A DNA stretch of 64,000 nucleotides from Rhizobium mongolense USDA 1844 (GTDB lineage Bacteria; Pseudomonadota; Alphaproteobacteria; Rhizobiales; Rhizobiaceae). The DNA is taken from positions 62,001-126,000 of the forward strand of contig NZ_ATTQ01000011.1 in NCBI RefSeq assembly GCF_000419765.1. Reading direction: 5' to 3'. Each line of letters opens with the position of its first letter. Positions within the stretch are counted from its first letter, which is position 1. The position numbers and the translations under genes were made by a program. This document shows, piece after piece, positions 1-10,629 of this stretch. The notes beneath the pieces were generated by a model. That model was not told the origin of the DNA. It was given only the letters and a program-made list of their open reading frames with translations, and searched no databases.

Positions 1-641
1 GTCCAGGCCTTGTCTTCGATTGCGCGCAGTGCCGCAGCCAGCACCTTATAGCTCGCCATCTTGTCGCCGGCGCGCATCATGGCGACCGTCACGAGCCGTT
101 TGGAATCCGGCCGCAGATCGATGTTCTTGATCGATGCCGTGTCGATGAACGGCCTGATTGAAGCAAGCCGGGCCTCGGGAACGGCCTGCCCGATCCCTGC
201 TCCGTCGCGTTCCGTGAGCACGATGTTGACCGCCGCCTGCCGGATTGCCGCCGCGACCGTCGCCTGCGCCGATGCCCAGCCGCTGGCGTCACGTTTGCGG
301 GAATAGGACGCCTCGGCAGTGACGTAGGGAATGCCGAATTCGGCCGCAAGCACGGGTCCGAAGGGATCCGGCGATTTGTAGTACGGGTGATAGCAGAACC
401 ACAGATGCGGTTTTGGTCCACGGCGCCACGTACTTTTTAGCCGGGAAAGCTCCGCCTGCCGCTCGCCCTCAAGCATAGCTGCCGCCTCGGGAGTTGGCGC
501 AAAATTGCGCAACTCGGAGGCGATCTCGACCGAATGACCGCAACGATGCAGCGCCTCGACAAGCAGCCGTGCCATCAGGCGGTCGCCGGATGGTGTCGGA
601 TGGTTTGGGGATTTCAGCGGCGCGTAAAATGCAATCCGCAT
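1..641 (-). CDS. Glycosyltransferase-like protein, N-terminal part (truncated by window edge)
   Basis: Reading leftward from an ATG at 641, an open frame of about 213 codons runs off the left edge, so the C-terminal half is missing. The protein starts MRIAFYAPLKSPNHPTPSGD, the first beta strand and glycine loop typical of GT-B glycosyltransferases, and continues with the helix RLMARLLVEALHRCGHSVEI. A GGAGCG sequence about 8 nt upstream is a plausible ribosome binding site. The visible part resembles the acceptor-binding N-terminal lobe; the nucleotide-sugar lobe lies outside the window. Donor and acceptor cannot be assigned. It diverges from the cyclase gene to its right across 220 bp that presumably hold both promoters. 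Confidence 0.7.
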   Translation of the reverse strand, partial: MRIAFYAPLKSPNHPTPSGDRLMARLLVEALHRCGHSVEIASELRNFAPTPEAAAMLEGERQAELSRLKSTWRRGPKPHLWFCYHPYYKSPDPFGPVLAAEFGIPYVTAEASYSRKRDASGWASAQATVAAAIRQAAVNIVLTERDGAGIGQAVPEARLASIRPFIDTASIKNIDLRPDSKRLVTVAMMRAGDKMASYKVLAAALRAIEDKAW

Positions 642-861
642 CAGGACGCTCCATTGAAAAACCGCTTTATTGCGCCGCCCATCCAGCCTATCGCAAAAAT
701 TACCGCTATTGTCCGTTTCCTTAAAAGTTACTGATAAACATATGGAATGTGATCGTGGCTGGAGAAGATGGCATTTCGCTTTCACCTCAACATCTCTAGA
801 GCATGATCCTCGAAGCTGTGAAACGGTTTTCCGCAGGTCAAAACGTCAAGAACGGAAATGA

Positions 862-2580
862 ATGGCAACCATCGCGGATACAGGCATTTTTTCGGAGCGC
901 AACATCCGGCGCGCCCGGCTAGGCTCAGGCCTTGTCATGTTCACTTTCGTGGTCCTCCACCTGTCGAACCATGCACTCGGCCTCATTTCCGTCGCTGCTG
1001 CCGATGACGGCCGCCGGCTGTTTGTCGCCCTTTGGCGAAATCCGCTCGGCACGCTGATCTTCTACAGCGCGATCTTCATTCACATCGTGCTGGTGCTTCG
1101 CTCGATATACATGCGTCGCAGCCTGGTCATGCCAAACGGTGAAATGGCCCAGATCGTGCTCGGCCTCGCCATCCCGCTGCTCTTGATCGATCATGTGGTC
1201 GGAACCCGTATCGTCCATGAACTTTACAGATACGCCGACAACTACGAAACGGTCGTTCGCCAGCTGTGGATCCTCTCCTTCGGCAACGGCATCCGGCAGG
1301 CGGTCGCCCTTATCGTCGTCTGGATCCACGGCTGCATCGGCCTGCATTTCTGGCTGCGCTACCGGCCTTGGTACGACGGTCTTGCACCGCTGCTTCTGGC
1401 GCTTGCCATCCTGCTGCCCGTGCTTTCGCTGCTCGGCTTTATCGAGATGGGCCGCACGATCGCCGAGCCGGACTATGAGGGTCTTGTCGACACCGGGCGC
1501 TATCAGGAAAACCTGAATACCCGCTATTATTCCGACCCGCACGCCCAGCGGCAGATCGCGATGATACGCGCCGGGCTCTATGGCAGCTTCTCGCTGGCGC
1601 TCCTGTCGGTCGTCGCCGCGCGCACCCGCCGCAAGTGGAAGGAGCGCACTGACCAGATTGCCGTGCACTATCCGGGGGGCGAGACGATCAAGGTGCCGCG
1701 CGGTTTTACGGTGCTGGAGGCGAGCCGTCTCGGCGGGCTGCCGCATTACTCGGTCTGCGGCGGCAAGGGACAGTGCTCCACCTGCCGCGTTCAGATCCTC
1801 GGCGATTACCAACGCCTGCCGCAACCTGATCAACTGGAGCAGAAGACGCTCGAGCGCATCAATGCGGCGCCGGACGTGCGCCTCGCCTGTCAGCTGCGCC
1901 CGGACCATGACATCACCGTCGCGCCACTTCTGATCCCGGCGACCGAAACGGCCCTTCCTGCCAACACGCAGGAAACAAGTCCTGGCCGGGAGCGTGAAAT
2001 TGCCGTGCTTTTCTGCGATATTCGCAATTTCACGAGTCTGACGGAAACCCGGCTGCCCTTCGACATCGTTTTCCTGCTCAACCGATACTTCGCCCTTGTC
2101 GGCAAGGCAGTGGAACAGGCCGGCGGACGGATAGACAAGTTCATTGGCGACGGCGCCATGGCCCTTTTTGGCATCGGCACTTCGCCTGGCGAGGCCTGCC
2201 GCCAGGCGCTGAAGGCAGCCGAAACGATCACGTCGGAAATTGAAAAACTCGGCACCGAACTCGCCGATGAACTGACGATACCGCTTCAGATCGCGATCGG
2301 CATTCATTTTGGGCCGGCCGTCGTCGGGACGATGGGGTACGGCAGGGTGCGAAATCTCACCGCCGTCGGCGACACGGTAAACGTTGCCAGCCGTCTTGAA
2401 AGCGCCGCCAAGGAGTTTGAGGCAGCGCTCGTCATTTCCGAGCCTGTGGCCGATCTGTCGGGCGCCGATATGCGCGGCATCGAAAGCCGCGACATCAGTG
2501 TGCGCGGCCGGGCGCTGCCTTTGAAAGTCTATGTGATCCACAAGGAACAGGCGGGTGGGCCGCTCAATGGGAAAGCCTGA
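862..2580 (+). CDS. cyaC: Membrane-bound class III adenylate cyclase with 2Fe-2S ferredoxin domain (CyaC-like)
   Basis: Three modules are visible. Residues 1-260 form a six-helix membrane domain with several histidines (HLSNHALG, FIHIVLV, WIHGCIGLH), resembling a heme-b-binding succinate-dehydrogenase-type anchor. Residues 265-360 are a plant-type 2Fe-2S ferredoxin domain with C299, C305, C308 and C343. Residues 378-565 are a class III nucleotidyl cyclase with the metal-binding pair D386 (FCDIRNFTS) and D430 (DKFIGDGAM), 44 residues apart as in the family, and the adenine-type lysine just before D430. The architecture matches the redox-responsive CyaC described in Sinorhizobium, hence the symbol. 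The residue that usually specifies purine (Asp/Thr before LTAVGDTVN) is Asn here. The stop overlaps the next start by 1 nt, so the two genes are coupled. Confidence 0.88.
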   Translation: MATIADTGIFSERNIRRARLGSGLVMFTFVVLHLSNHALGLISVAAADDGRRLFVALWRNPLGTLIFYSAIFIHIVLVLRSIYMRRSLVMPNGEMAQIVLGLAIPLLLIDHVVGTRIVHELYRYADNYETVVRQLWILSFGNGIRQAVALIVVWIHGCIGLHFWLRYRPWYDGLAPLLLALAILLPVLSLLGFIEMGRTIAEPDYEGLVDTGRYQENLNTRYYSDPHAQRQIAMIRAGLYGSFSLALLSVVAARTRRKWKERTDQIAVHYPGGETIKVPRGFTVLEASRLGGLPHYSVCGGKGQCSTCRVQILGDYQRLPQPDQLEQKTLERINAAPDVRLACQLRPDHDITVAPLLIPATETALPANTQETSPGREREIAVLFCDIRNFTSLTETRLPFDIVFLLNRYFALVGKAVEQAGGRIDKFIGDGAMALFGIGTSPGEACRQALKAAETITSEIEKLGTELADELTIPLQIAIGIHFGPAVVGTMGYGRVRNLTAVGDTVNVASRLESAAKEFEAALVISEPVADLSGADMRGIESRDISVRGRALPLKVYVIHKEQAGGPLNGKA

Positions 2581-3458
2581 TGGTCGTTGACGCGTTGGGA
2601 TCAAAAAAATACTGGCGAAAGCGCCTGCGCAGAGCGCGGAACGCCGTGGCAAGCCGCTTCTTCGACACGCGCTTCGGCCGGCGGTTGCTCATCGAGAACA
2701 TCGGCCCGCGGGTCGTTTCCATGACCGTTGATGCCGGCGATCATCTGATGACCTTTTCGCCATCCGACTATATCGGCCGCAAGGTCTTCCGAAAGGGGCA
2801 TTTCGAGCGCGGGAACGTCGATCGACTCCTGGCGTTGCTGCGCGAGCGCGGCCTTTTGCGAAAGGACGGCGTCCTGCTCGAGCTTGGCGGCAATATCGGC
2901 ACGCAGACGGTCTATTTCGCGCTGAGCAACGCTTATTCGCGCATCGTCAGCGTCGAACCTGATCCTCGCAATTTCCGGCTGCTACAAACCAACATGAGCC
3001 AGAACCGGCTGGAGGAGACGGTCAGGCTCGTCAACTGCGCCGCAGGCGAGACTGCAGGGGAGATCGATTTCTTTCTCAACGCAACGAACCATGGAAAGAG
3101 CAGCGCCATTCGACAGAGTTCATCGGATATGAAGGTGAGCGTCCCGGTAAAGCCGGTGAGCGACATCCTCCGCGAGGCGGGTTTCAATCCGGACGACGTC
3201 AGCCTCGTCTGGATGGACATCGAAGGCTACGAGCCTGTCGCCTGCCGCTCCATGGCTCCGCTGATGTCGCAGCGCGTGCCGCTCTACATGGAATTCACAC
3301 CCATGTTCTACGGCCCTGAACAGACCCGCGATTTCGTAACGATGCTTGCCGGCTGCTATGAGGATTGCGTCGTCTTCTTCGAGGAGGGCGAGCAGGAAAT
3401 GAAGGTCCGCGACCTGCCAGGCGGCATTGATCAGTACGACGTTCTCCTGCTGCCCTGA
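2580..3458 (+). CDS. FkbM-family SAM-dependent methyltransferase
   Basis: This 292-aa protein has the FkbM layout: motif I LELGGNIGTQTVYFAL at about residues 99-114, an acidic loop VSVEPDPRNFRLL that binds the ribose of S-adenosylmethionine, and the conserved WMDIEGYE near residue 210. FkbM members O-methylate sugars or small molecules; the substrate here is unknown. The ATG overlaps the TGA of the cyclase gene (TGATG), indicating translational coupling with a redox-sensing cyclase. With a glycosyltransferase just upstream on the other strand, a role in modifying a glycan is plausible, but that is inference. Confidence 0.85.
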   Translation: MVVDALGSKKYWRKRLRRARNAVASRFFDTRFGRRLLIENIGPRVVSMTVDAGDHLMTFSPSDYIGRKVFRKGHFERGNVDRLLALLRERGLLRKDGVLLELGGNIGTQTVYFALSNAYSRIVSVEPDPRNFRLLQTNMSQNRLEETVRLVNCAAGETAGEIDFFLNATNHGKSSAIRQSSSDMKVSVPVKPVSDILREAGFNPDDVSLVWMDIEGYEPVACRSMAPLMSQRVPLYMEFTPMFYGPEQTRDFVTMLAGCYEDCVVFFEEGEQEMKVRDLPGGIDQYDVLLLP

Positions 3459-3688
3459 TCCCTCGCTTGCGGCATTTATGGCAAGGGATTGATGGGAGTT
3501 GACGCCAGCAAGGACGGCCGAAGCCGACGCAAGCGTGGCGTTTTGCGTCCGCTTGCCGCATCGCTGGCGGCAATGATGTCTTTGACCGTCGTCTCCTGGT
3601 TGTCATCGGTGCGGATGACCGGACCGAAGGCGCCTCATCGAATGCACAAGCGGCCTACGGCACGGGAAACCCGCGCACCTAAGCAGGC

Positions 3689-4168
3689 TTATTTCCGCCG
3701 GTAGAGAAAATACCGTCCTTCCTTGATTCCGTCAGGCAGCGGCAGCGGCTCAAGCTCGGGCCAATCGAGCGGCAGACCGCTGACGGCGATGCCGCCCCTT
3801 GTAAGAACACCGGCCACCAGCTGCGGCAGCCACGTCAGCGTTATTGCATCGATCTCGTCATGGCCCGTTCCAATATCGGCATGGGCAAGTGCTGCACCGG
3901 TACCGATGAAGGCTTGGCCGCTTTCGCGGATATCGCCCGTCACCATGTCGTTGGCAGGCGGGGTCGAGGCCGAATAGGAATGCACCTCGCGATCGAATGC
4001 GATTATCCGGCGGGTCGGGAAGTGCTCGCGCAAATGATCATAGGTCCGGCCATTTCCAAGGCCGAATTCCAAAACCGGACCTTCTGTCTCCTTCACCAGA
4101 TCACAGATGGAATTGAGGATGTCGCGCTGAGCCGTCAAACGGCGGATGAAGCTGTCGAGGCGGCTCAT
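3689..4168 (-). CDS. Small class I SAM-dependent methyltransferase
   Basis: A 159-aa protein with motif I VLEFGLGNGRTYDHL (about residues 32-46) and the following acidic strand IIAFDRE, which together form a SAM-binding Rossmann pocket. It is shorter than most class I methyltransferases but intact: a conserved THDEIDAITL-like segment near residue 100 and a C-terminal strand pair RYFLYRRK are present. An AAGGACATAG sequence just upstream of the ATG at 4168 is a good ribosome binding site. It stands alone on the minus strand, diverging from the DUF3095 gene. Substrate unknown. Confidence 0.75.
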   Translation of the reverse strand: MSRLDSFIRRLTAQRDILNSICDLVKETEGPVLEFGLGNGRTYDHLREHFPTRRIIAFDREVHSYSASTPPANDMVTGDIRESGQAFIGTGAALAHADIGTGHDEIDAITLTWLPQLVAGVLTRGGIAVSGLPLDWPELEPLPLPDGIKEGRYFLYRRK

Positions 4169-4291
4169 CTATGTCCTTGTCCGTCATTCGTTTTTGCAAT
4201 CCGGTGCTATCACATGAAACCGCGCAAAGTCGACCACCGTAAATCAAAATGCCGTTGCCGCGGCGACACGCGTCTGTGATAAGGTCGGATC

Positions 4292-5467
4292 ATGAATGCC
4301 GTTCCGGATCAACAATTCTTCGCGACAGTGCCGGTCTTCACCGATTTCGAGGACGTGACCGATGCTGGAAACTACCGGCCACTGCCGGACGGCTGGATTT
4401 TGGCGCTTGCCGATATCGTCGGATCGACGCAGGCGATCGAAGCCGGACGCTACAAGGACGTCAACATGGCGGGCGCCTCTGTTATCTCCGCCGTGTTGAA
4501 TGCCGTCAGCAAGGGCGATTATCCCTTCGTCTTCGGTGGCGACGGGGCACTCATCGCTCTACCGGGATCACTCGAAATGATTGCGCGCGATGCGCTCGCA
4601 GCCGTGCAGGTCTGGGCCGAAGAAGAGCTCGGCTTCATCTTGCGCGCCGCCGTCGTGCCGCTCGCCGATATCCGCCGCGAAGGTCTCGATGTCATGATCG
4701 CCCGTTATTCCGCGAGCCCCTACGTCAGCTACGCGATGTTTTCGGGAGGCGGCAACAGCTGGGCCGAACGGCAGATGAAGGACGGCAACTACGCCGTTTC
4801 GCGCGCCGCGCCAGGCACCCGGCCGGACCTCGCCGGCCTCTCCTGCCGCTGGAACCCGATTGAATCGCGACATGGAGAAATCGTCTCCATCATTGCCGTT
4901 CCCGACGCAATGGGGGCAGGCGCGGAGTTTCAGCAACTGGTCACGGCAATCGTCGCAATTGCCGCCGAGCAGGGCCGCGGCGGCCATCCGATACCCCCGG
5001 AAGGTCCCAAGCTCTCCTTTTCGATGAAAGGCATCGATCGCGAAGCAAAGGTAACTGCACCGAAGGGAAAGCGCTTCCTGACAAAGCTCTTCATCGTGCT
5101 GCAGCTCGCCCTCCTTTCCGTGCTCTATAAAATTGGCATGCCGCTCGGCAAATTCGACGCCCAGCGCTACAAGGAGGATGTTGCCGGAAACTCGGATTTC
5201 CGCAAATTCGACGACGGGCTGAAGATGACGATCGATGTAGATGCCGCACGTCTGAAGCGGATCGAAAAGCTGCTCGATCAAGCGCAAGCCGGCGGCATTG
5301 CCCGTTACGGCCTGCACCGGCAGAAATCGGCGCTTATGACGTGTTTCGTGCCGACGCCGCTCTCACGCGACCACATGCATTTCATAGACGGCGCAAACGG
5401 CGGCTATGCCGTTGCCGCCGGCAAGATCACCGGCAAGGCTGTGTCGGCGCCAAGCGTCACGCCTTGA
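4292..5467 (+). CDS. DUF3095 protein with nucleotidyl-cyclase-like metal motifs
   Basis: This 391-aa protein matches the DUF3095 family (start MNAVPDQQFFATVPVFTDFE, then LPDGWILALADIVGST). Residues 38-90 hold two motifs that look like the metal-binding pair of class III nucleotidyl cyclases: D41 in LADIVGST and D84 in FVFGGDGALIAL, 43 residues apart, against 44 in the two bona fide cyclase-domain proteins in this window. The lysine four residues before the second Asp in adenylate cyclases is replaced by Val. A hydrophobic segment at residues 268-284 may be a membrane or interface helix. The C-terminal third has no recognised domain. Its end overlaps the convergent sugar dehydrogenase by 11 bp. 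Catalytic activity is unproven. Confidence 0.85.
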   Translation: MNAVPDQQFFATVPVFTDFEDVTDAGNYRPLPDGWILALADIVGSTQAIEAGRYKDVNMAGASVISAVLNAVSKGDYPFVFGGDGALIALPGSLEMIARDALAAVQVWAEEELGFILRAAVVPLADIRREGLDVMIARYSASPYVSYAMFSGGGNSWAERQMKDGNYAVSRAAPGTRPDLAGLSCRWNPIESRHGEIVSIIAVPDAMGAGAEFQQLVTAIVAIAAEQGRGGHPIPPEGPKLSFSMKGIDREAKVTAPKGKRFLTKLFIVLQLALLSVLYKIGMPLGKFDAQRYKEDVAGNSDFRKFDDGLKMTIDVDAARLKRIEKLLDQAQAGGIARYGLHRQKSALMTCFVPTPLSRDHMHFIDGANGGYAVAAGKITGKAVSAPSVTP

Positions 5468-6797
5468 TGACGTGACCTGCCGAAAGGCCGAGCCGTTTGA
5501 AGACGTTTCGCGTGTCGACAATGAGCGGCGCGTTTTTGACAAGCGTGGCGTAATCGACCTGGTCGTGATCGGTTGCGACCAGCACCGCGTCGTAATCTAC
5601 CAAAACCTCCGGCGCAAGCGCCACGGATTTGCGTCCTTTCAGGGCCTGATATTCGCGGGTCGGCGGAATTTCGGCCACAAACGGATCGTGATAATCCGCC
5701 TTGCCGCCACGCTCCTCAATGATCTCGATCAAGCGTAGCGACGGGCTCTCGCGGATATCTGCGACATTCTTCTTGTAGGCAAGACCGAGGACCAGAACCT
5801 TGCTGCGGCTCAGTGCCTTCCCGCAACGGATATCCAGTGCTTCTGCAAGTTTGCCGACGACATAACGCGGCATCGCCGAATTGATCTCGCCCGCAAGTTC
5901 GATGAAGCGCGTCGGCAGTTCGTACTCGCGGGATTTCCATGTCAGATAGAACGGATCGATCGGAATGCAGTGGCCGCCGAGTCCAGGCCCAGGATAGAAC
6001 GGCATATAGCCGAACGGCTTGGTCTTGGCCGCGTCGATCACTTCCCAGACATCGATGCCCATCGCCGCATAAACGGTCTTCAGCTCGTTGACGAGTGCAA
6101 TATTGACCGAGCGAAAGATGTTCTCCGTAAGCTTCACCGCTTCGGCCGTCGCGTTGGAAGAAACCGGAACCACGGTTTTCACCGCCGCGCCATAAAAGGC
6201 TTTCATCAGGTCCAGCGCTTCCGCGCCGTCGCCAGCGACCACCTTCGGAATGGTCGCGGTGTGATAGTGCTGGTTGCCGGGATCCTCGCGCTCTGGAGAA
6301 AAGCCGACGAAGAAATCCGCGCCCGATTTCAGGCCCGTCTTTTCCAGGATGACCTTCACGACGTCGTCCGTGGTGCCGGGATAGGTCGTCGATTCCAGAA
6401 CGACGAGCTGGCCGGCACGAAGATGCGCTGCGATCGAGCGTGACGTCGCTTCGACATAAGAAAGATCCGGATCGCGATGCTTCGTAAGCGGCGTCGGCAC
6501 GCAGATGACGATTACGTCGCAGGCCGCAAGGCCAGAAAAGTCCGTCGTCGCCGAAAAGCGGCCCGCCTCCCTCTCGGCGCTCAATGCCTCGTCGGCCACT
6601 GCGTCGATATAGGATTTGCATGCATCGAGCGCCACGATCTTCTTCGGATCGATGTCGAAGCCGGTCACTTCGAAACCGCTTCGCGCAATTGCAATCGCCA
6701 GCGGCAGGCCGACATAGCCGAGCCCGATGACGCCCGCACGGGCCGAGCGGTCTTTAATCTTTGCGGAAAGGTCGGCGAAGGAGGATGGGCTGGCCAA
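5457..6797 (-). CDS. Nucleotide-sugar dehydrogenase (UDP-GlcNAc/ManNAc 6-dehydrogenase type)
   Basis: A 446-aa NAD-dependent four-electron dehydrogenase that oxidises the C6 hydroxyl of a UDP-sugar to a uronic acid. Visible are the N-terminal Rossmann motif GVIGLGYVGLPLA, the family motif FSPEREDPG, and the catalytic cysteine C277 in PGLGGHCIPIDPFY. The C-terminal domain carries KVLVLGLAYKKNVADIRESP. The sequence is closer to WbpA/WecC-type enzymes than to UDP-glucose dehydrogenase. No in-frame ATG lies near the conserved N-terminus; TTG at 6797 with GAAGAGA upstream fits best, and a longer frame upstream looks non-coding. The product would feed capsule or O-antigen synthesis, consistent with glycosyltransferases nearby. 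Confidence 0.88.
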   Translation of the reverse strand: MASPSSFADLSAKIKDRSARAGVIGLGYVGLPLAIAIARSGFEVTGFDIDPKKIVALDACKSYIDAVADEALSAEREAGRFSATTDFSGLAACDVIVICVPTPLTKHRDPDLSYVEATSRSIAAHLRAGQLVVLESTTYPGTTDDVVKVILEKTGLKSGADFFVGFSPEREDPGNQHYHTATIPKVVAGDGAEALDLMKAFYGAAVKTVVPVSSNATAEAVKLTENIFRSVNIALVNELKTVYAAMGIDVWEVIDAAKTKPFGYMPFYPGPGLGGHCIPIDPFYLTWKSREYELPTRFIELAGEINSAMPRYVVGKLAEALDIRCGKALSRSKVLVLGLAYKKNVADIRESPSLRLIEIIEERGGKADYHDPFVAEIPPTREYQALKGRKSVALAPEVLVDYDAVLVATDHDQVDYATLVKNAPLIVDTRNVFKRLGLSAGHVIKA

Positions 6798-7226
6798 GAC
6801 AGGTCTCTTCAGTAAGAGGAAGTTAGGCCGTGAGATAATGCAAGATTGCCCAGATTGAAACCCGCCGTCTTCTAACGGCGATGTGAAGCCGGCGTGATCG
6901 CTTGCTCGCATCGGGCCGCATCTACCAGGGCAGGTTTTTCCGGTGTGACCAAAAAGACTCGCAAGCTGCTCGAGATGATTGTCCAAGCGGAGAAAAATGC
7001 ACCGATGCCATTGTTTCGCATTGCCGGCGCGCCTATTTAAATCGAATAAGTGAATGACGGAAAGGGCTGCCCGTCCTCCCGGTTTTTGTGGGTTTGACAG
7101 GTACGTTTGCCGGTTCCTCGGCAGATCGTTGACACGATAATACCGCTCGTCCATCTTGAATTTCCGCCCTGCGCACGACAGTGCCGCGGGCCGGTTTTCT
7201 ATCGTCTTCAGGAACGGACGTGCTTT
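6798..7226. other. Divergent intergenic region, 429 bp
   Basis: No credible gene is present between the sugar dehydrogenase and the cyclase-domain gene. An AT-richer patch around 7030-7060 (a tttaaatcgaataa stretch) is followed by two TTGACA-like hexamers near 7095 and 7130, which are possible -35 elements for the rightward cyclase gene. No matching -10 stands out clearly. Confidence 0.4.
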
Positions 7227-8588
7227 ATGAGGATAATGCCAAGAATGAGCACGATCGAATCCAGCGTGTCCTCCATCCTTCTGGACCGCGTCGCCGAATG
7301 GCTGACAAATTCCTCGCTTGCCGGTGATGATCTCGAAAACATCGTTCGCGGGTTCTGCGAGCGGATTGCCGCCGCCGGTCTCCCGATCGCGCGCGTGCAC
7401 CTGACCTTTTCGATGCTTCATCCGCTCTATGACGCTTTGGGCTTCACCTGGCGGCGTGCGAGCGGCGTCACGATCGAAGGCTACCGCCATTCGGTGGGCG
7501 CAAAACCCGACCGTTTTCTCCAAAGCCCGTATTACTATCTTCTCGACAATAATCTGCAGCATATCCGCCGCCGCATCTCGCTTGATGGCGCTGCGGAATT
7601 CCCGATCTTCGAGGACCTGCGCGCCGAGAAGATCACCGACTATCTCGCCTTCGTGCAGCCCTTCGGCGACGGTTCTGTCCAGGGCATGATGGGCTCGTGG
7701 TCGACGGACAATCATTTTGGCTTTTCCGACGACATGATCGATGCGCTGCTGCGCATGCAGAACCATCTGGCCGTCGCCGCCAAGATGGCCGTGCTCGGCA
7801 AGCTCGCAAACAACATGCTAACGACCTATCTCGGCGGCGACGCAGGCAAGCGCGTGCTGAACGGCCAGATCCGCCGCGGCGACGGAGAAACGATCCGGGC
7901 CGCCCTTGTCATGGGCGACATGCGCCAGTCGACGATGTATGCCGAAAAGGAGGGCCGGCAGGCCTATATCGACACGCTGAACGAGTTCTTCGACGCGATT
8001 GCAGCACCTTTCAACCGCAACGGCGGCGAAATCTTGAGCTTCCTCGGTGACGGCTTTCTCGCAGTCTACCCCTGCGGCCGTCACAAGGATCCGTCGAAGA
8101 TCGCCTCGCAGGCGGCCCTTTCTGCCGTCCATCAGGCGCAGGCCCGCGTTGCCGAGCTCAACAACGAACGCGCCGAAAAAGGTCTTGGCGCGATCAATTA
8201 TGGCATCGGGCTGCATATCGGCAACGTGATGCTCGGCAATGTCGGCCTCAAGGACCGCCTGACGTTTTCGGCCTTCGGTTCGGCCGTCAACGAAGTCCAG
8301 CGTCTGCAGGCGCTGACAAAGAAGTACAATCGCGAGGTCGTCGCCAGCCAGGCGTTTGCCGGTTACTGCGGTGGTGAATGGACGACGCTTGGTGAAGAGA
8401 AGCTGCGCGGCATCCGCCAGAAGGTGACGATACTTCAGCCGCGCGCGCCCGCACCGGCACGCGCCATCGACGGGGATTTCCGCGAAGTCGCGCCAAATGG
8501 CCTTTCCGAAGCCGAACAGGTCATCCTCCTCCACCGCGATGCCAAGAAGCAGGCCAAGCGGGCGACGGCCGAGGGATTTGTTCAGTAG
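7227..8588 (+). CDS. Class III adenylate/guanylate cyclase-domain protein
   Basis: A cytosolic protein of about 453 aa. The N-terminal half (residues 10-215) is a sensor-like domain of unknown ligand (AEWLTNSSLAGDDLENIV, then FSMLHPLYDALGFTW). The C-terminal half is a class III cyclase domain with D231 (MGDMRQST) and D275 (FLGDGFLAVYP), 44 residues apart, and the catalytic AsnArg pair in FGSAVNEVQRL. The lysine expected four residues before D275 is Ser, so purine recognition must differ or activity may be reduced. Starts at 7227, 7236 and 7245 are all possible; 7227 has GGA at a normal distance. An upstream extension to 7107 looks non-coding. It stands alone as a single gene. Confidence 0.85.
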   Translation: MRIMPRMSTIESSVSSILLDRVAEWLTNSSLAGDDLENIVRGFCERIAAAGLPIARVHLTFSMLHPLYDALGFTWRRASGVTIEGYRHSVGAKPDRFLQSPYYYLLDNNLQHIRRRISLDGAAEFPIFEDLRAEKITDYLAFVQPFGDGSVQGMMGSWSTDNHFGFSDDMIDALLRMQNHLAVAAKMAVLGKLANNMLTTYLGGDAGKRVLNGQIRRGDGETIRAALVMGDMRQSTMYAEKEGRQAYIDTLNEFFDAIAAPFNRNGGEILSFLGDGFLAVYPCGRHKDPSKIASQAALSAVHQAQARVAELNNERAEKGLGAINYGIGLHIGNVMLGNVGLKDRLTFSAFGSAVNEVQRLQALTKKYNREVVASQAFAGYCGGEWTTLGEEKLRGIRQKVTILQPRAPAPARAIDGDFREVAPNGLSEAEQVILLHRDAKKQAKRATAEGFVQ

Positions 8589-8733
8589 GCTGCGGCTGAA
8601 ATGCTTGTTTTGTTTTTGTAAATCAGACGAAACGTGTCGGTTCCCCATGCCCGGTCATCAACTGGACACCCCGATTGCGGTACGATAGTGTGCCTTAACG
8701 GGAACAGAAAAGAGACTGGGGAATATCGTTGGT

Positions 8734-10622
<1,889 letters not shown>

Positions 10623-10629
<7 letters not shown>

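Noticed and set aside
925-2652. 575-codon open frame antisense to the cyaC-like gene
   Set aside because: Rich in Arg/His/Gln with no domain; it mirrors the GC-rich third positions of the real gene on the other strand. The same applies to long antisense frames at 14766-15884, 19858-21141, 12400-13587 and 58998-60413.
6798-7766. N-terminal extension of the sugar dehydrogenase
   Set aside because: The extra ~320 codons have no family similarity, pass through the divergent promoter region and overlap the neighbouring cyclase gene; TTG 6797 matches the conserved N-terminus.
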